Assembly (NCBI GenBank): GCA_005502805.1
Contig: SCMY01000001.1
Span: forward strand, 620,001 to 684,000
Direction: 5' to 3'
DNA: 64,000 nucleotides
Source: Rhizobiales bacterium 2SD
GTDB taxonomy: Bacteria > Pseudomonadota > Alphaproteobacteria > Rhizobiales > Beijerinckiaceae
Both the position numbers and the translations under genes were made by a program. The first letter of the stretch is position 1, and every line of letters begins with the position of its first letter. Of this stretch, positions 27,907 to 36,586 are shown one piece after another. The notes beneath the pieces were generated by a model that was given only the letters and a program-made list of their open reading frames with translations, was not told the origin of the DNA and did no database searches.

Positions 27907-28692
27907 ATGTTCCTCAAAGATCGCACCGCCCTCGTCACCGGCTCCACCTCCGGCATCGGCCTCGCCTACGCCCGTGCACTCGCCGCCGAAGGCGCCAATG
28001 TCGTGATCAACGGCTTCGGCGAGGCCGACGCGATCGAGAAGGAGCGTGCCGGCATCGAGAAGGACTTCAAGGTCAAGGCGCGCTACTCCGCCGCCAACAT
28101 GATGAAGCCGGAGGAGATCGCCGCCATGGTCGGCGAGGCCGAAAAGGAGTTCGGTGCGATCGACATCCTCGTCAATAATGCCGGCATCCAGCATGTCGCG
28201 CCGGTCGACGAGTTCCCGATCGAGAAATGGGACCAGATCATCGCGATCAACCTGACCTCGGCCTTCCACGCCACGCGCGCCGCGCTGCCGAAGATGAAGG
28301 CGAAGGGTTGGGGCCGGATCATCAACACCGCATCCGCCCACGCCTTCGTCGCCTCGCCGTTCAAATCGGCCTATGTCGCCGCCAAGCACGGCATCGCCGG
28401 CTTCACCAAGACGGTGGCGCTGGAGGTCGCGACCAAGGGCATCACCGTCAACGCCATCGCGCCGGGCTATGTCTGGACGCCGCTGGTCGAGAAGCAGATT
28501 CCCGACACGATGAAGGCCCGCGACCTGACCAAGGAGCAGGTCATCAACGACGTGCTGCTGCTGGCCCAGCCGACCAAGGAATTCGTCACCGTCGAGCAGG
28601 TGGCAGCGCTCGCCGTCTTCCTCTGCACCGACGCGGCCAAGTCGATCACCGGCACGACCCTGCCGATGGATGGCGGCTGGACCGCCGCGTGA
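27907..28692 (+). CDS. bdhA: 3-hydroxybutyrate dehydrogenase
   Basis: A 261-residue short-chain dehydrogenase. The NAD loop TGSTSGIGLAYA is at 10-21, NNAGIQHVAPVDEFP follows, the catalytic Ser is in NTASAHAFVASPFKSAY, and Y-x-x-x-K is in AYVAAKHGIAG. The AHAFVASPFKSAYV and APGYVWTPLVEKQIPD segments are diagnostic of D-3-hydroxybutyrate dehydrogenase. It oxidises 3-hydroxybutyrate from PHB breakdown to acetoacetate. ATG 27907. The stop overlaps the GTG start of the patatin gene. Confidence 0.94.
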   Translation: MFLKDRTALVTGSTSGIGLAYARALAAEGANVVINGFGEADAIEKERAGIEKDFKVKARYSAANMMKPEEIAAMVGEAEKEFGAIDILVNNAGIQHVAPVDEFPIEKWDQIIAINLTSAFHATRAALPKMKAKGWGRIINTASAHAFVASPFKSAYVAAKHGIAGFTKTVALEVATKGITVNAIAPGYVWTPLVEKQIPDTMKARDLTKEQVINDVLLLAQPTKEFVTVEQVAALAVFLCTDAAKSITGTTLPMDGGWTAA

Positions 28693-29756
28693 CCGGCCGC
28701 AAACGACAGAGGGTTCCGCAGGTCAAGGGCCTGGCGGGGCCGAAGGCCGAGAAATCGGTCAACCTCGCGCTCCAGGGCGGCGGCGCGCACGGCGCCTTCA
28801 CCTGGGGCGTGCTCGACGAGATCCTCGCCGATGGCCGCATCGCCATCGAAGCGATCACCGGCGCCAGCGCCGGCGCCATGAACGCGGTGGTGCTGACCGA
28901 GGGCTGGCTCGACGGCGGCATCGACGGCGCCCGCACGGCGCTGGAGAATTTCTGGCGCCGGATCAGCGTCGACGGCAAATATGGCGGCTCGGAGCGCTCG
29001 CTGCTCGACACCATGCTCGGCGCCTGGACCGATGGCCGCCCGCCGGGCCTGATCTGGTTCGAGCTGCTCTCGAAGGTGGCGAGCCCCTATGACGTCAACC
29101 CGCTCAACATCAATCCCCTTCGCGGGGTGATCTCGGACCTGATCGACTTCGGCAAGGTCCAGGGCTGCGCCGACGTCAATCTCTTCATCTCGGCGACCAA
29201 TGTCCGCACCGGCAAGATCAAGATCTTCACGCGGCAGGAACTGACCGCCGACCATCTGATGGCCTCGGCCTGCCTGCCGATGCTGTTCCAGGCGGTCGAG
29301 ATCGACGGCGAAGCCTATTGGGACGGCGGCTATATGGGCAATCCGCCGCTCTTCCCACTATTCTATGAGGCGGCCGGCGACGACATCATGCTGGTCCAGA
29401 TCAACCCGCTCGAGCGCCGCGAACTGCCGACCAATGCAAGGGCGATCCAGGACCGGCTCAACGAGATCATCTTCAACGCCTCGCTCCTGCGCGAGCTGCG
29501 CGCCATCGACTTCGTCAACCGCCTGCTCGACGACGGCAAGCTCTCGACCGGTGACTACAAGCGCGTGCTGATGCACCGGATCGATGGCGGCCTGCCGCTG
29601 GCGCAGCTGACCTCCTCCTCGCGCCTCAATTCCGAATGGAATTTCCTGCTCAGCCTGCGCGATCTCGGCCGCACCGCAGCGAAACGCTGGCTCAAGCGCA
29701 ACTACGCGGCGATCGGCGTGCAGGGGACCTTGGATCTGAAGGAGGCGATTTCGTAA
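28689..29756 (+). CDS. patatin-like phospholipase / esterase
   Basis: A 355-residue patatin-fold hydrolase: oxyanion loop GGGAHGAF at about 30-37, nucleophile Ser60 in GASAGAMN, and dyad Asp212 in WDGGYMGNPP. The DUF3734-like C-terminus extends to residue 355. GTG 28689 overlaps the bdhA stop (GTGA), so translation is coupled. Patatin-like proteins downstream of bdhA are a recurrent alphaproteobacterial arrangement; a role in lipid or PHB-granule hydrolysis is possible (inference). There is no signal peptide. Confidence 0.9.
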   Translation: MTGRKRQRVPQVKGLAGPKAEKSVNLALQGGGAHGAFTWGVLDEILADGRIAIEAITGASAGAMNAVVLTEGWLDGGIDGARTALENFWRRISVDGKYGGSERSLLDTMLGAWTDGRPPGLIWFELLSKVASPYDVNPLNINPLRGVISDLIDFGKVQGCADVNLFISATNVRTGKIKIFTRQELTADHLMASACLPMLFQAVEIDGEAYWDGGYMGNPPLFPLFYEAAGDDIMLVQINPLERRELPTNARAIQDRLNEIIFNASLLRELRAIDFVNRLLDDGKLSTGDYKRVLMHRIDGGLPLAQLTSSSRLNSEWNFLLSLRDLGRTAAKRWLKRNYAAIGVQGTLDLKEAIS

Positions 29757-29819
29757 GGAAGCAAAACGAGACTGCTTCCGACCCGTTGCGGGCATTTCTT
29801 CGGCGTGACACGGTGATGT

Positions 29820-30245
29820 ATGGCTACGCATTCCCGAGCTGATCTCGACCGGCTGTCGTCATTGGCCCGGCGCGAGTTTTCTCACGCTCACATGTCGGAC
29901 ACGAAGTGGAGGAAACTCTTCACGGCTATGGACGATGCCGGTGTAGGTCTCGTTCAGATGATCGTGAAATTCATCGATGTTGCCGAACCAAAGACGACGG
30001 CCTTCCCCTCGATTAGCTCTCTTCACCCGCCTATACCGTGGATTGACAGCCAATTCGGCCCTATCGAGCTTCGTTCGATCGAGTGGCTGGATATTCCCGC
30101 CATTGCTCGCTTCCCGCTTCCAAACAATGTTCCGGCTCGCGAGGCTCCTCAGAATGTCGCAGCGGCGGAAGCCGTCCTCCAGCACCTCAATTGCAATTTC
30201 GTAGCCTTGCCCACCGGGCTAAGGGTTATCGGCTATAGCCGATAA
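29820..30245 (+). CDS. hypothetical protein, DUF6678-like
   Basis: A 141-residue protein. The central part, DTKWRKLFTAMDDAGVGLVQ with IVKFIDV and then IHPP-like LHPPIPWIDS and the IELRSIEWLDIP motif, matches a small family of unknown function (DUF6678-type, from memory). There are no membrane segments. It starts at ATG 29820, or ATG 29892 (MSDTKWRKLF). Base composition is lower in GC than its neighbours. It begins the accessory stretch between the patatin and the methyltransferase. Confidence 0.62.
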   Translation: MATHSRADLDRLSSLARREFSHAHMSDTKWRKLFTAMDDAGVGLVQMIVKFIDVAEPKTTAFPSISSLHPPIPWIDSQFGPIELRSIEWLDIPAIARFPLPNNVPAREAPQNVAAAEAVLQHLNCNFVALPTGLRVIGYSR

Positions 30246-30306
30246 GGTCCGCTCCCGGCCATTGCGGTCAATCGTGTAAAAAGAATCTGGCCGTCTGCCG
30301 CCTTTC

Positions 30307-30363
30307 CTACCAGCGCCACACCGAGCTCTTCCTGATCTCGGCATCCTCCAGCGCCCGCGCCAG
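30307..30363 (-). pseudogene. remnant copy of the methyltransferase 3' end
   Basis: Positions 30315-30362 match 30753-30800 at 43 of 48 bases. On the minus strand it reads ARALEDAEIRKSSVWRW-stop against TRALEDAEIKKSSVWRLAGEGW-stop of the intact gene at 30730-31401. Orientation is the same, and similarity starts abruptly at ARALED. Between copies lies the DUF1059 gene. Confidence 0.8.
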
Positions 30364-30411
30364 TAGACTGAATAGTCACGCGTACTCCCATCGTCGGGCC
30401 GCATATCGCTT

Positions 30412-30439
30412 TTGCAACGGTCGCGCCCGGGCGTATTGT
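30412..30439 (+). promoter_or_regulatory. putative sigma-70 type promoter of the DUF1059 gene
   Basis: TTGCAA at 30412-30417 and TATTGT at 30434-30439 with a 16-base spacer, 58 bp before the start codon. It fits by position and match only. Confidence 0.4.
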
Positions 30440-30496
30440 GAGCCAGACAGCCCTTCGATGTGAGGGGCACCTGATCTTCCAATCAGGGAGGACGCC

Positions 30497-30712
30497 ATGG
30501 GACGCAAATTCATCGACTGCCGTGAATTTCCCAGCGAGATGAACTGCTCGATCGCGATCGGCGCCGATAGCGAGGGCGAATTGCTGGAAGCGGCCGTCCA
30601 GCACGCCGTCAAGGTTCACGGGCATCAGGATACGCCCGAACTGCGGGACATGCTCAAGAGCGTCATCAAGGACGGCATGCCCCCGGAGACAGCGCCGAGC
30701 CGGGCCGCCTGA
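30497..30712 (+). CDS. DUF1059 small protein
   Basis: A 71-residue protein of the DUF1059 family. It has the pattern KFIDCREF then N-C-S-I (spaced Cys pair), AIGADSEGELLEAAVQHAVK, HGHQDTPELRDML. The ribosome site AGGGAGG is seven bases before ATG 30497. Members are small soluble proteins of unknown function, often single genes. It sits between the intact and the decayed copy of the methyltransferase 3' end, so it was probably brought in by insertion. Confidence 0.88.
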   Translation: MGRKFIDCREFPSEMNCSIAIGADSEGELLEAAVQHAVKVHGHQDTPELRDMLKSVIKDGMPPETAPSRAA

Positions 30713-30729
30713 GCGGGAGCTTCCGCCGC

Positions 30730-31401
30730 CTACCACCCCTCTCCCGCCAGCCGCCACACCGAGCTCTTCTTGATCTCGGCGTCCTCCAGCGCGCGGGTCA
30801 CCGGCACCTGATAGGTCGCGACCTCCTTGAGCCTGTCCTTGGGCAGATAGCTGCGGCCGGGATCGCCGATCAGCACGGTCGCGCCGCGCTGCGAGAGCCC
30901 TGAGAGCCAGTCGATCACCTGCGCCGCCAGCTCGCGCTCATAGCAGATGTCGCCGGCGAGGATGACGTCCCAGCCCTGGTCGAGGCCGAGGAGATCGTCG
31001 AACCGGGCCTCGATCGACACGCCGTTCGCGCGGGCATTGAGCCCGATCGCGGCCGCGGCGAAGGCGTCGATATCGGCAGCGATCACCTCTGCCGCCCCCG
31101 CTTTGGCCGCGGCGATGGCGACAAGTCCGGAGCCGCTGGCGAAATCGAACACGCGCTTAGCCTGCACCACCTCGGGATGGTCGAGGACATAGCGCGCCAG
31201 CGCCTGCCCACCGGCCCAGGCGAAGGCCCAGAACGGCGGCGGCAGGCCGATCGTCGCCAACTCGTCCTCGGTCTTCTGCCAGAGCTCGGTCGCTTCTTCC
31301 GCAACGTGGAGCGAAATCTCCGGCGCATGCGGCACCGGCAACAGCCGCGTATGGGCGCGGATGAAGGCGAGCCGATCCAGCGTGGCGTCGACCGCGCTCA
31401 C
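30730..31401 (-). CDS. class I SAM-dependent methyltransferase (protein/PrmA-like)
   Basis: A 223-residue methyltransferase. Motif I is VFDFASGSGLVAIAAAKAGA, followed by VIAADID, the acidic ribose contact. PPFWAFAWAGGQALARYVLD precedes it, a mark of the ETFB/PrmA-like lysine methyltransferase group, and GDICYE is the post-I catalytic region. The substrate is likely a protein (inference). GTG 31401 overlaps the glycosyltransferase stop (GTGA), so the two are translationally coupled. Its 3' end is duplicated at 30307-30363. Confidence 0.87.
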   Translation of the reverse strand: MSAVDATLDRLAFIRAHTRLLPVPHAPEISLHVAEEATELWQKTEDELATIGLPPPFWAFAWAGGQALARYVLDHPEVVQAKRVFDFASGSGLVAIAAAKAGAAEVIAADIDAFAAAAIGLNARANGVSIEARFDDLLGLDQGWDVILAGDICYERELAAQVIDWLSGLSQRGATVLIGDPGRSYLPKDRLKEVATYQVPVTRALEDAEIKKSSVWRLAGEGW

Positions 31402-32552
31402 GCGACCAGGTCCGCCTGGCGCTGCCCGAGCAGCGAACGATAGAGGCCCTTCACCCCGTCCATGACGTCGCGCTCGGTATAGCCGGCGAGCAGGCGTTCG
31501 CGTGCGCTTTGCCCCATGCGCTCGACCTGGCCGGGCGAGGCGGCGAGCGTCACCAGCGCCTGCGCCAATGCTGCGATGTCGTTCGCCGGCACGACGAAAC
31601 CGTCCTGGCCCGTGCGGACGAAGGAGCGGCAGCCCGGCACGTCGGTGGTCAGCAGCGCCCGCCCGCAAGCGGCGCCCTCCAGCAAGGTCCGCGGCAGGCC
31701 CTCGCCGCCGCGCGAGGGCAGGCAGCAGACATGATGCTGACGCCAGACGCCCTCGATATCGCGTGTCGGCCCGGCCCAGCTGATTCCCGGCCGCGCCGAC
31801 CATTCGCGCAAGGTCGCCTCCGGCACCGCCTTGGGATTGGACGGGTCTGGCGCGCCATGCAGGGTCAATTCGATGCGCGCGCCCTGCTTGCGCGCCAGCG
31901 TCACCGCCTCGACCGCGAGATCCACGCCCTTTGACCAGAGCATGCGGGCGACGAGCGCGACCTTGAGCGGCGGCTGCGGCGGCATCGGTTCGGGCATCAG
32001 GATCAGCGGATCGACTCCCGCTCCGCCGACGATCGCGACCTTCGTCGCATCGGCCGGATCGAGCCCGAGCGTCACCGGGTCATCCGGGTTCTCGAACAGG
32101 AACCGGACGTGCGGCCCGTCGATCGCCTCGCGCAGCCAGAATTTTGCTCCCAGCCGCGCTGCATCGGCGAGTCCACCCTCGCGGGCGCCCAAGAAGCCGA
32201 GCCCGGTCAGCGCATAGACTCGCCGCTCGACACCGGCGAGGCGCCCGGCAAGGCCGGCGAGCACGATCGGCTTCAGCGCGATGCAATGCAGGATGTCCGG
32301 CTTCTCGCGCTCGATCAGGCGCTTCAGGGCCATCACCTGCTTGACCAGCGCCACAGGCGAGAGCGAGCGCCGCTCCGCCTCCAGCGCGATCAGCCTTGCC
32401 CCGGTCGCCTCGATCGCCTTGCGGTGGTTGCGCTCTCGCGCGATCACGGCGACGTCGAGCCCCATCTCCGCCGCGGCCCGGGCCATCGGCAGGAAATGCG
32501 AGGCGAAGAACCAGTCCTCGGTGACGACGAACAACAGCTTCTGGCGGGCCAT
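31398..32552 (-). CDS. glycosyltransferase family 4
   Basis: A 384-residue GT-B glycosyltransferase. The N-terminal Rossmann half begins LLFVVTEDWFFASHFLPMAR, the linker/acceptor region contains VYALTGLGFLGAREGG, and the C-terminal GT1 domain includes VALVARMLWSKGVDLAVEAV and the E-x7-E nucleotide-sugar motif region PSRGGEGLPRTLLEGAACGR. It probably adds a sugar to a cell-envelope glycan or exopolysaccharide; donor and acceptor are not inferable. No neighbouring polysaccharide cluster is present. ATG 32552 is chosen. Confidence 0.88.
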   Translation of the reverse strand: MARQKLLFVVTEDWFFASHFLPMARAAAEMGLDVAVIARERNHRKAIEATGARLIALEAERRSLSPVALVKQVMALKRLIEREKPDILHCIALKPIVLAGLAGRLAGVERRVYALTGLGFLGAREGGLADAARLGAKFWLREAIDGPHVRFLFENPDDPVTLGLDPADATKVAIVGGAGVDPLILMPEPMPPQPPLKVALVARMLWSKGVDLAVEAVTLARKQGARIELTLHGAPDPSNPKAVPEATLREWSARPGISWAGPTRDIEGVWRQHHVCCLPSRGGEGLPRTLLEGAACGRALLTTDVPGCRSFVRTGQDGFVVPANDIAALAQALVTLAASPGQVERMGQSARERLLAGYTERDVMDGVKGLYRSLLGQRQADLVA

Positions 32553-32695
32553 GGCGCGCATCAGGCCGATGCGGCGCCGAAAAGCAAGCGCATAAGACGG
32601 CCATGAGGCAGGTCCGCCATGCCCTGCGGTTGCTGGACGCCTGCGCCCCCGCTTGCGAAAAGGGGCCCGAGAGGTTCCCTCCAGCGAGAAGAAAC

Positions 32696-34120
32696 ATGGA
32701 CAATCGCAACGACCTCTGGCGTCACGTCGACGCCAGCAAAGAGCGCTTCATCGAACTCAGCGACCGGGTCTGGGCCATTCCCGAGGTCTGCTACACCGAG
32801 AAGCGTTCGGTCGCCGAGCATGTCGCCGAGCTCGAGCATCAGGGCTTCCGGATCACGCAGAATGTCGCCGATATCCCGACCGCGGTGATCGGCGAGGCCG
32901 GTGAAGGCGGCCCGGTCATCGCCTTCCTCGGCGAGTACGACGCGCTGCCGGGCCTGAGCCAGGAATCCGGCGTTGCCAAGCATAGCGAGATCGAGACCGG
33001 CGGCCATGGCCATGGCTGCGGCCACAACCTGCTCGGCTCCGCCGCCCTTTTGGCTGCGACCGCGATGAAGAACTGGCTCGCCGAGAACAAGCTGCCCGGC
33101 CGCGTCCGCTATTACGGCTGCCCGGCCGAGGAAGGCGGCGCCGCCAAGGCCTTCATGGTCCGCGCCGGCGCCTTCAAGGATGCCGATGTCGCGATCTCCT
33201 GGCATCCCGCCAGCTTCTGGGAGGTCACCCCTCCGCTCTCGCTCGCCAATACCCGCGCCGATTTCATCTTCACCGGGCGCGCCTCGCATGCCGCCGCTTC
33301 GCCCGAGCTCGGCCGCAGCGCGCTCGACGCCGTCGAGCTGATGAATGTCGGCGTCAACTACATGCGCGAGCACATGCCGAGCGATGCCCGCGTGCATTAC
33401 GCATTGCTCGACACTGGCGGCATTGCGCCGAACGTCGTCCAGGCCCATGCCCGTGTGCGCTATTCGATCCGCGCCCGCGACCTGCCGGGGATGCTGGAGC
33501 TGGTCGGCCGGGTCAAGAAGATCGCCGAGGGCGCGGCGCTGATGACCGAGACGACGATGGAGATGAAGATCGTCTCCGCCGTCTCCAACGTCGTCGGCAA
33601 CGGCCCGCTGGAGCAGGCGCTGCAGGGCATCATGGAAGACCTTGGCCCGCCGCATTTCGACGACGCCGACAAGGAGTTCGCCCGCCAGATCCGAGCGACC
33701 CTGTCGCAGAAGGACATCGATGCGGTCTGGCGCGCGATCGGCGTGCAGAAGACCGATGCCGAGCTTGCTGATTTCACCGTGCCGCTCGATTCCCCGCGCA
33801 ACCCGGCGATCGGCTCGACCGATGTCGGCGACGTCAGCTGGGTCGTCCCGACCGTGCAGGCGCATGCGCCGACCGTCGCGATCGGCACGCCCTTCCACAC
33901 CTGGCAGGTGGTGGCGCAGGGCAAGATGCCGGCGGCGCACAAGGCGATGGTCCAGGTCGCCAAGGCGATGGCGGCGACCGGCGCGGCCGTGCTGACCGAC
34001 CCTGCCCTGATGGCAGCGGCCAAGGCCGATTTCCAGAAGCGCGTCGCGGCCGATGGCGGCTATACCTCGCCGGTTCCCCCGGAGGTGAAGCCGCCGCTGA
34101 CCATGTCGACCGGCGGCTGA
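32696..34120 (+). CDS. M20 family amidohydrolase, AbgB-like
   Basis: A 474-residue metallo-amidohydrolase. Metal ligands lie in GHGHGCGHNLLG, in CPAEEGG, and in WHPASFWE. The dimerisation (lid) domain is about 190-310. Sequence resembles p-aminobenzoyl-glutamate hydrolase subunit B (AbgB), and the same family includes peptide/amide hydrolases. A partner AbgA is absent, so the substrate is open. ATG 32696 (MDNRNDLWRHVDAS) is chosen; ATG 32603 upstream would add 31 unlikely residues. Confidence 0.88.
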   Translation: MDNRNDLWRHVDASKERFIELSDRVWAIPEVCYTEKRSVAEHVAELEHQGFRITQNVADIPTAVIGEAGEGGPVIAFLGEYDALPGLSQESGVAKHSEIETGGHGHGCGHNLLGSAALLAATAMKNWLAENKLPGRVRYYGCPAEEGGAAKAFMVRAGAFKDADVAISWHPASFWEVTPPLSLANTRADFIFTGRASHAAASPELGRSALDAVELMNVGVNYMREHMPSDARVHYALLDTGGIAPNVVQAHARVRYSIRARDLPGMLELVGRVKKIAEGAALMTETTMEMKIVSAVSNVVGNGPLEQALQGIMEDLGPPHFDDADKEFARQIRATLSQKDIDAVWRAIGVQKTDAELADFTVPLDSPRNPAIGSTDVGDVSWVVPTVQAHAPTVAIGTPFHTWQVVAQGKMPAAHKAMVQVAKAMAATGAAVLTDPALMAAAKADFQKRVAADGGYTSPVPPEVKPPLTMSTGG

Positions 34121-34137
34121 GGAACGGCCACGAAAAA

Positions 34138-34160
34138 GCCCGCCGGGCGAACCGGCGGGC
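34138..34160 (-). terminator. rho-independent terminator between AbgB-like and Gly-rich exported protein
   Basis: A 9-bp stem GCCCGCCGG / CCGGCGGGC with a 5-base loop, followed on the minus strand by TTTTT. It lies just past the minus-strand gene at 34206. Confidence 0.8.
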
Positions 34161-34205
34161 GAGTCTGTCGGGCCGGGGAGGAAGGCCCTTTGGGGAACTC
34201 GAAAC

Positions 34206-34523
34206 TCAGTAGTAGGTGCGGCAGACGCGGCGGGTGCCGACATACTCGCCGTAATAGTTGACGCGATCGACGAGGTGGCAGCGACGGACCGGGCCGGGGC
34301 CGTAGGCGTAAGCCGGGGCATAGCCACCATCGTAGTAGCCATAGGCTGGGCCGCTGGCCGCGCCGGCGGCGAGGGCGCCGAGGGCGAGCGCACCGACGAT
34401 GCCTGCTCCGATCGCGGCGCCGCGGTAGCGCGGGCGGGCCTCGGCGTCGGACGTGGCGAAAACGGAAGCGCCGATCGCGAGAGCGGCAAGGGCGGCGGCG
34501 AAGCTCTTCTTGGTGCGGGTCAT
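34206..34523 (-). CDS. small exported Gly/Ala/Tyr-rich protein
   Basis: A 105-residue protein with a signal peptide (MTRTKKSFAAALAALAIGAS then AEARPRYRG) and a Gly/Ala-rich hydrophobic stretch (GAAIGAGIVGALALGALAAG) followed by a Tyr/Pro-rich part. The C-terminal Cys-containing pattern RVNYYGEYVGTRRVCRTYY recurs in Rhizobiales exported proteins of unknown function. Probably periplasmic or membrane associated. Confidence 0.8.
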   Translation of the reverse strand: MTRTKKSFAAALAALAIGASVFATSDAEARPRYRGAAIGAGIVGALALGALAAGAASGPAYGYYDGGYAPAYAYGPGPVRRCHLVDRVNYYGEYVGTRRVCRTYY

Positions 34524-34722
34524 GTTCGTTCTCCGATTGGTAGCCGGGTGGCGAACTGTTCGCCATGCACGATGCTTGTCGGTCGCAGGACCGGAATCGC
34601 GCGGTTCGCATAAAAAATTCCCGAAACACCTTCAGGTTCCCGATTTGCAGCCCGCACACTGGCGCTTGCCGGCAGACGCCAGATGTCGTCGGATCAGTCA
34701 TCTTCGGATGGAGCAACCTGCC

Positions 34723-35250
34723 ATGACGATCGCCAAGCTTGCTCTCACCATCGGCTTTGCGATCGGCTTGGCCGCGCCCCTGCGAGCCGAGCAATGGGTC
34801 AGCAGCTACACGACCCACGACTACGCCAAATGCCGTAAGGACAAGGGCAATGGCGATCCGGTCGCGGTGCATCGCTGCCCGGGCAAGGCCGGCGTCAGCG
34901 TGATCTGGACCGCCGGCGACGATTCATCGGCGGTCGAGTTCAGCGCCAAGGCTGTGCAGGAGACGATTTCCGACAAGGCCGCCTTCTTCGAAGCGGGCCG
35001 GACGATCGAATGGCGTGGGCCGAAGGGCGGAAAGCCGCAGGCGACGATCCTGCGCTATGCCACCGGCCAGAGCGTCGGCAAGCTCGACGGCAGCCGGCTC
35101 GTCGTCTACCGGCTCGCGCCGGACGGCTCGTCCTGCATCATCGGCAGCGTCGACGCCCGCAAGCCTGGCGCGAATGCTGCGGCCCGCCGCCTCGCCGATG
35201 AGAAGGCGCCGAGCTTCCGCTGCGGCCAGGACGCCCGCTCCGAAGACTGA
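34723..35250 (+). CDS. periplasmic hypothetical protein
   Basis: A 175-residue protein with a cleavable signal peptide (MTIAKLALTIGFAIGLAAPL then RAEQW). The mature part contains four Cys (AKCRKDKG, HRCPG, SCIIGSV and FRCGQ), likely forming disulfides. It is rich in short beta strands; no family recognised. ATG 34723 is chosen since the upstream in-frame codons are not signal-like. It is divergent from the 34206-34523 gene, and 4 bp separate it from the convergent dctM. Confidence 0.75.
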   Translation: MTIAKLALTIGFAIGLAAPLRAEQWVSSYTTHDYAKCRKDKGNGDPVAVHRCPGKAGVSVIWTAGDDSSAVEFSAKAVQETISDKAAFFEAGRTIEWRGPKGGKPQATILRYATGQSVGKLDGSRLVVYRLAPDGSSCIIGSVDARKPGANAAARRLADEKAPSFRCGQDARSED

Positions 35251-35254
35251 AGCC

Positions 35255-36586
35255 TCAGCCGTAGAGATATTTCGGCAGCCAGAGCGCGATGCCCGGGAAG
35301 ACGTAGACCACGACCATCGCCACCAGCACGAGCCAGAGGAACGGCATCACGCCGGAGAAGATCTGGTTGATGGTGACGTGCGGCGGCGCGATGCCCTTCA
35401 GATAGAACGGCGCCATCGCCACCGGCGGCGACAGGAACGAGGTCTGGATGTTCAGGGCGATCAGGATGCCGAAGAACAGCGGGTCGATCTTGAAGAATTC
35501 CAGCAGCGGCAGGAAGATCGGCACGAAGATCACGATGATCTCAGTCCATTCCAGCGGCCAGCCGAGCACGAAGATGATCAGCTGCGCGACAATGAGGAAC
35601 ATCGTCGGCGACAGGTTGAGCGCCGTGACCAGCGTCTTGATCGGCTCGTGGCCGCCGAGAATGGCGAAGATCGACGAGAAGATGAAGGATCCCACGAAGA
35701 GCCAGCAGACCATCGCCGAGGTCCGCGCCGTCAGGATCACCGATTCCTTGACCTTGCCGAAAGAGAGCGACCGGTAGGCGGCGGCCAGGATCAGGCTGCC
35801 GAGCGAGCCGACCGCAGCGGCCTCCGTCGGCGTCGCCAAGCCGAAGAAGATGCAGCCGAGCACCGACATAATCAGGATGGTGAGCGGGAAGAAGCTGGTC
35901 AGCAGCGCCCAGAGCACGCTCGTCCACGGCACGTCGGTCTGCTCTTTCGGCAGCTTGGGCGCCAGTGCCGGGTTGAGCCAGCAGCGGATCAGGACATAGA
36001 GCATATAGAGCCCGGCGAGCAGCAGGCCGGGGAACAGTGCGCCGGCATAGAGCTTCGGCACCGAGACGCCGGCGGTCGCGCCATAGAGGATCAGCATCAC
36101 CGAGGGCGGGATCAGGATGCCGAGGCAGCCGCCGGCGCAGACCACGCCGGCCGAGAGCTTGACGTCGTAGCCGGCACGCAGCATCGCCGGGAAGGCGAGC
36201 AGCCCCATCAGCGTCACCACCGCGCCGACGATGCCGGTCGCGGTCGCGAAGATCGCGCAGGTCGCCAATGTGGCGATGGCGAGCGAGCCCGGGACGTTGC
36301 CGAGCGCGAGCTGGATCGAGTGGAACAGCCGGTCGAGGATGTTCGCCCGCTCGATGATGTAGCCCATGAAGATGAAGAGCGGGATCGAGACCAGGACGTC
36401 GTTGGCCATCACCGAATAGGTGCGCTGGACCACGAGGCTGAACACGGTGTCGCCCATCGCCCAGTAGCCGAAGCCGACGCCGAGCGCCATCAGCGTGAAG
36501 GCGATCGGGAAGCCGAGCATGATGAAGACGATGAACAGGACGAGCATCGCTACGCCCAGTTCCGGATTGGAAAGACCGAACAGCAT
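35255..36586 (-). CDS. dctM: TRAP transporter large permease, DctM family
   Basis: A 443-residue inner-membrane protein with about 12 helices. It has the DctM marks MLGFPIAFTLMALGVGFGYW, VSIPLFIFMGYIIERANILD, AIFATATGIVGAVVTLMGLL, and GCLGILIPPSVMLILYG. It forms the Na+-coupled permease of a tripartite ATP-independent periplasmic transporter. ATG 36586 overlaps the dctQ stop codon (ATGA). The transporter subgroup, judged by the Tat-exported partner, resembles the mannitol/chloroaromatic-type TRAP systems; the substrate is inferred only as an organic acid. Confidence 0.94.
   Translation of the reverse strand: MLFGLSNPELGVAMLVLFIVFIMLGFPIAFTLMALGVGFGYWAMGDTVFSLVVQRTYSVMANDVLVSIPLFIFMGYIIERANILDRLFHSIQLALGNVPGSLAIATLATCAIFATATGIVGAVVTLMGLLAFPAMLRAGYDVKLSAGVVCAGGCLGILIPPSVMLILYGATAGVSVPKLYAGALFPGLLLAGLYMLYVLIRCWLNPALAPKLPKEQTDVPWTSVLWALLTSFFPLTILIMSVLGCIFFGLATPTEAAAVGSLGSLILAAAYRSLSFGKVKESVILTARTSAMVCWLFVGSFIFSSIFAILGGHEPIKTLVTALNLSPTMFLIVAQLIIFVLGWPLEWTEIIVIFVPIFLPLLEFFKIDPLFFGILIALNIQTSFLSPPVAMAPFYLKGIAPPHVTINQIFSGVMPFLWLVLVAMVVVYVFPGIALWLPKYLYG

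Noticed and set aside
32561..34489. A 642-codon minus-strand frame opposite the AbgB-like gene
   Set aside because: Composition and lack of motifs mark it as antisense; the M20 metal motifs are all on the plus strand.
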